Below the pieces are notes generated by a model. It was not told the DNA's origin, did no database searches, and saw only the letters and a program-made list of their open reading frames with translations. A program made the position numbers and the translations under genes. A stretch of 64,000 nucleotides of DNA from NCBI RefSeq assembly GCF_014773225.1, contig NZ_JACXAJ010000002.1, forward strand, positions 1-64,000. Reading direction: 5' to 3'. Position 1 is the first letter of the stretch; every line of letters begins with the position of its first letter. Below, in pieces: positions 63,365-64,000 of this stretch. Source of the DNA: Pontibacter aquaedesilientis. GTDB lineage: Bacteria > Bacteroidota > Bacteroidia > Cytophagales > Hymenobacteraceae.

Positions 63365-64000
63365 TTATGCCAAGAGCTCCTTCTGGTAGAACACCAGTCT
63401 GATCGGGTTGTCGGGAGGGTTTTGGGTAGGGTCGCAGTGGTAGCCAAACATCTCTACCCCGTTCATGAAAGGCAGCAGTTTTTTATAATAGGTATGGCCC
63501 GTGTTTTCTGTATGGAATGTGATGTCGTGGTAGACGCAGGTGGGCAGCGAGCGCATGCGGCTTAGCCGATCAAACAGAACCTCTGGTTTGCCCAGGTCGC
63601 CGGAGTACACAATACGGGAGTCTTCTTCTTCAAAAATATAGGCATAAGACTGTAGTCCTTCTGAGTGCTGTCCGTACGTGTCAACTGCCTTTATTCCATC
63701 AAATTCCTCTAGAGGCATAAATTCTGCATACTTGTCGGGGTCTTTCACCTGGATCTTCAGGAACTCGTAGATCTGGTTTTTGAATTGCTCTGATGGATAT
63801 AGGATAGTAGGCGGCGCAGCCCGGTCGACAATGCTCCTGTGGAGCAGCACATTGGCTAGGCTGCCACTATGGTCGTTGTGGAGGTGAGTGAGCAGAATAT
63901 ATTGAACGCGGTGAATCAGGTTTTTCTGTACCAGTGTTTGGTATACCGTAAAGCCGCAGTCTATGAGCAAGCATTCGTCCCTGAATGCTAACATAGCAGC
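63365..64000 (-). CDS. MBL-fold metallo-hydrolase (N-terminus outside window)
   Basis: At least 209 residues are visible, and the frame stays open to the window edge, so the true start is probably outside. It has HxHxDH (THLHNDHSGS), a later metal Asp in VYSGDLGKPE and a His near the end (FGYHCDP). The lack of extra domains places it in the general MBL hydrolase group, related to RNase Z-like or phosphodiesterase members; the substrate cannot be stated. Confidence 0.82.
   Translation of the reverse strand, partial: AAMLAFRDECLLIDCGFTVYQTLVQKNLIHRVQYILLTHLHNDHSGSLANVLLHRSIVDRAAPPTILYPSEQFKNQIYEFLKIQVKDPDKYAEFMPLEEFDGIKAVDTYGQHSEGLQSYAYIFEEEDSRIVYSGDLGKPEVLFDRLSRMRSLPTCVYHDITFHTENTGHTYYKKLLPFMNGVEMFGYHCDPTQNPPDNPIRLVFYQKELLA

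Noticed and set aside
1..64000. CRISPR arrays, insertion sequences, prophage or integrated element
   Set aside because: No regularly spaced repeats, transposase, integrase or tRNA attachment site seen; gene content is core-like throughout.
1..64000. AGGTATA as a polar chromosome-segregation or recombination signal (KOPS or Chi type)
   Set aside because: In my tally the two orientations are about equally frequent on one strand, whereas such signals are strongly strand-biased. A whole-chromosome count could revise this.

Overview
The window is a chromosomal segment from a Bacteroidota bacterium, most likely order Cytophagales, family Hymenobacteraceae (Pontibacter-like). The evidence is three core type IX secretion system (T9SS) genes (porU, porV, sprA), T9SS C-terminal sorting domains, Bacteroidota-only families (DUF4292, DUF3078, M57), TAnnTTTG-type promoter elements and few Shine-Dalgarno sequences. 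The genus is inference. I see no phage, transposase, CRISPR array or tRNA gene.

Layout. 1-72: 3' end of a 5S rRNA and its terminator. 449-6822 (-): porU, porV and a non-catalytic M16 peptidase homologue. 6990-8342 (-): pssA and a metallo-beta-lactamase hydrolase. 8424-13865 (+): FAD oxidoreductase, a TolB/Omp85 hybrid outer-membrane protein and a serine hydrolase. 14072-17196 (+): yicC and a tandem pair of M57 metalloprotease lipoproteins. 17297-19945 (-): a T9SS-exported subtilase. 20230-31130 (-): maeB-ruvA-sprA-gcvH-vanZ. 31428-34817 (-): tatA-tatA-gatA-mltD. 34818-35578: a large structured non-coding gap. 35579-42524 (-): an envelope cluster (flippase, dut, nucleotidyltransferase, TPR protein, DUF4292 lipoprotein, EnvC-like activator). 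42629-43411 (-): a crotonase. 43590-44984 (+): DUF3078 and a small exported protein. 45246-50161 (-): rimP-nusA-infB. 50458-54206 (+): EEP phosphatase, cysS, glutaminyl cyclase. 54255-54935 (-): a lipoprotein. 55107-57713 (+): an active/degenerate amidohydrolase pair. 57941-62580 (+): class I aldolase, accD, two glycine-zipper OmpA lipoproteins and a small lipoprotein. 62577-64000 (-): a YjdF-like membrane protein and a partial metallo-beta-lactamase hydrolase.

How the genes fit together. Much of the window serves envelope biogenesis and protein export: T9SS translocon (SprA), shuttle (PorV) and sortase (PorU), a T9SS client (subtilase), Tat components, lytic transglycosylase, EnvC-like activator and flippase. 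Nearly all predicted signal-peptidase-I substrates have Gln right after the cleavage site, and a glutaminyl cyclase lipoprotein is encoded at 53193-54206, which would cap those N-termini as pyroglutamate.

The most striking non-gene signal is a short word, AGGTATA / TATACCT. I counted about 108 exact copies by eye, against about 8 expected. It occurs on both strands, in all three reading frames, in genes and gaps, and several copies form or flank terminator hairpins. It resembles DNA-uptake sequences or the cyanobacterial HIP1 word in behaviour. I know of no described function for it.
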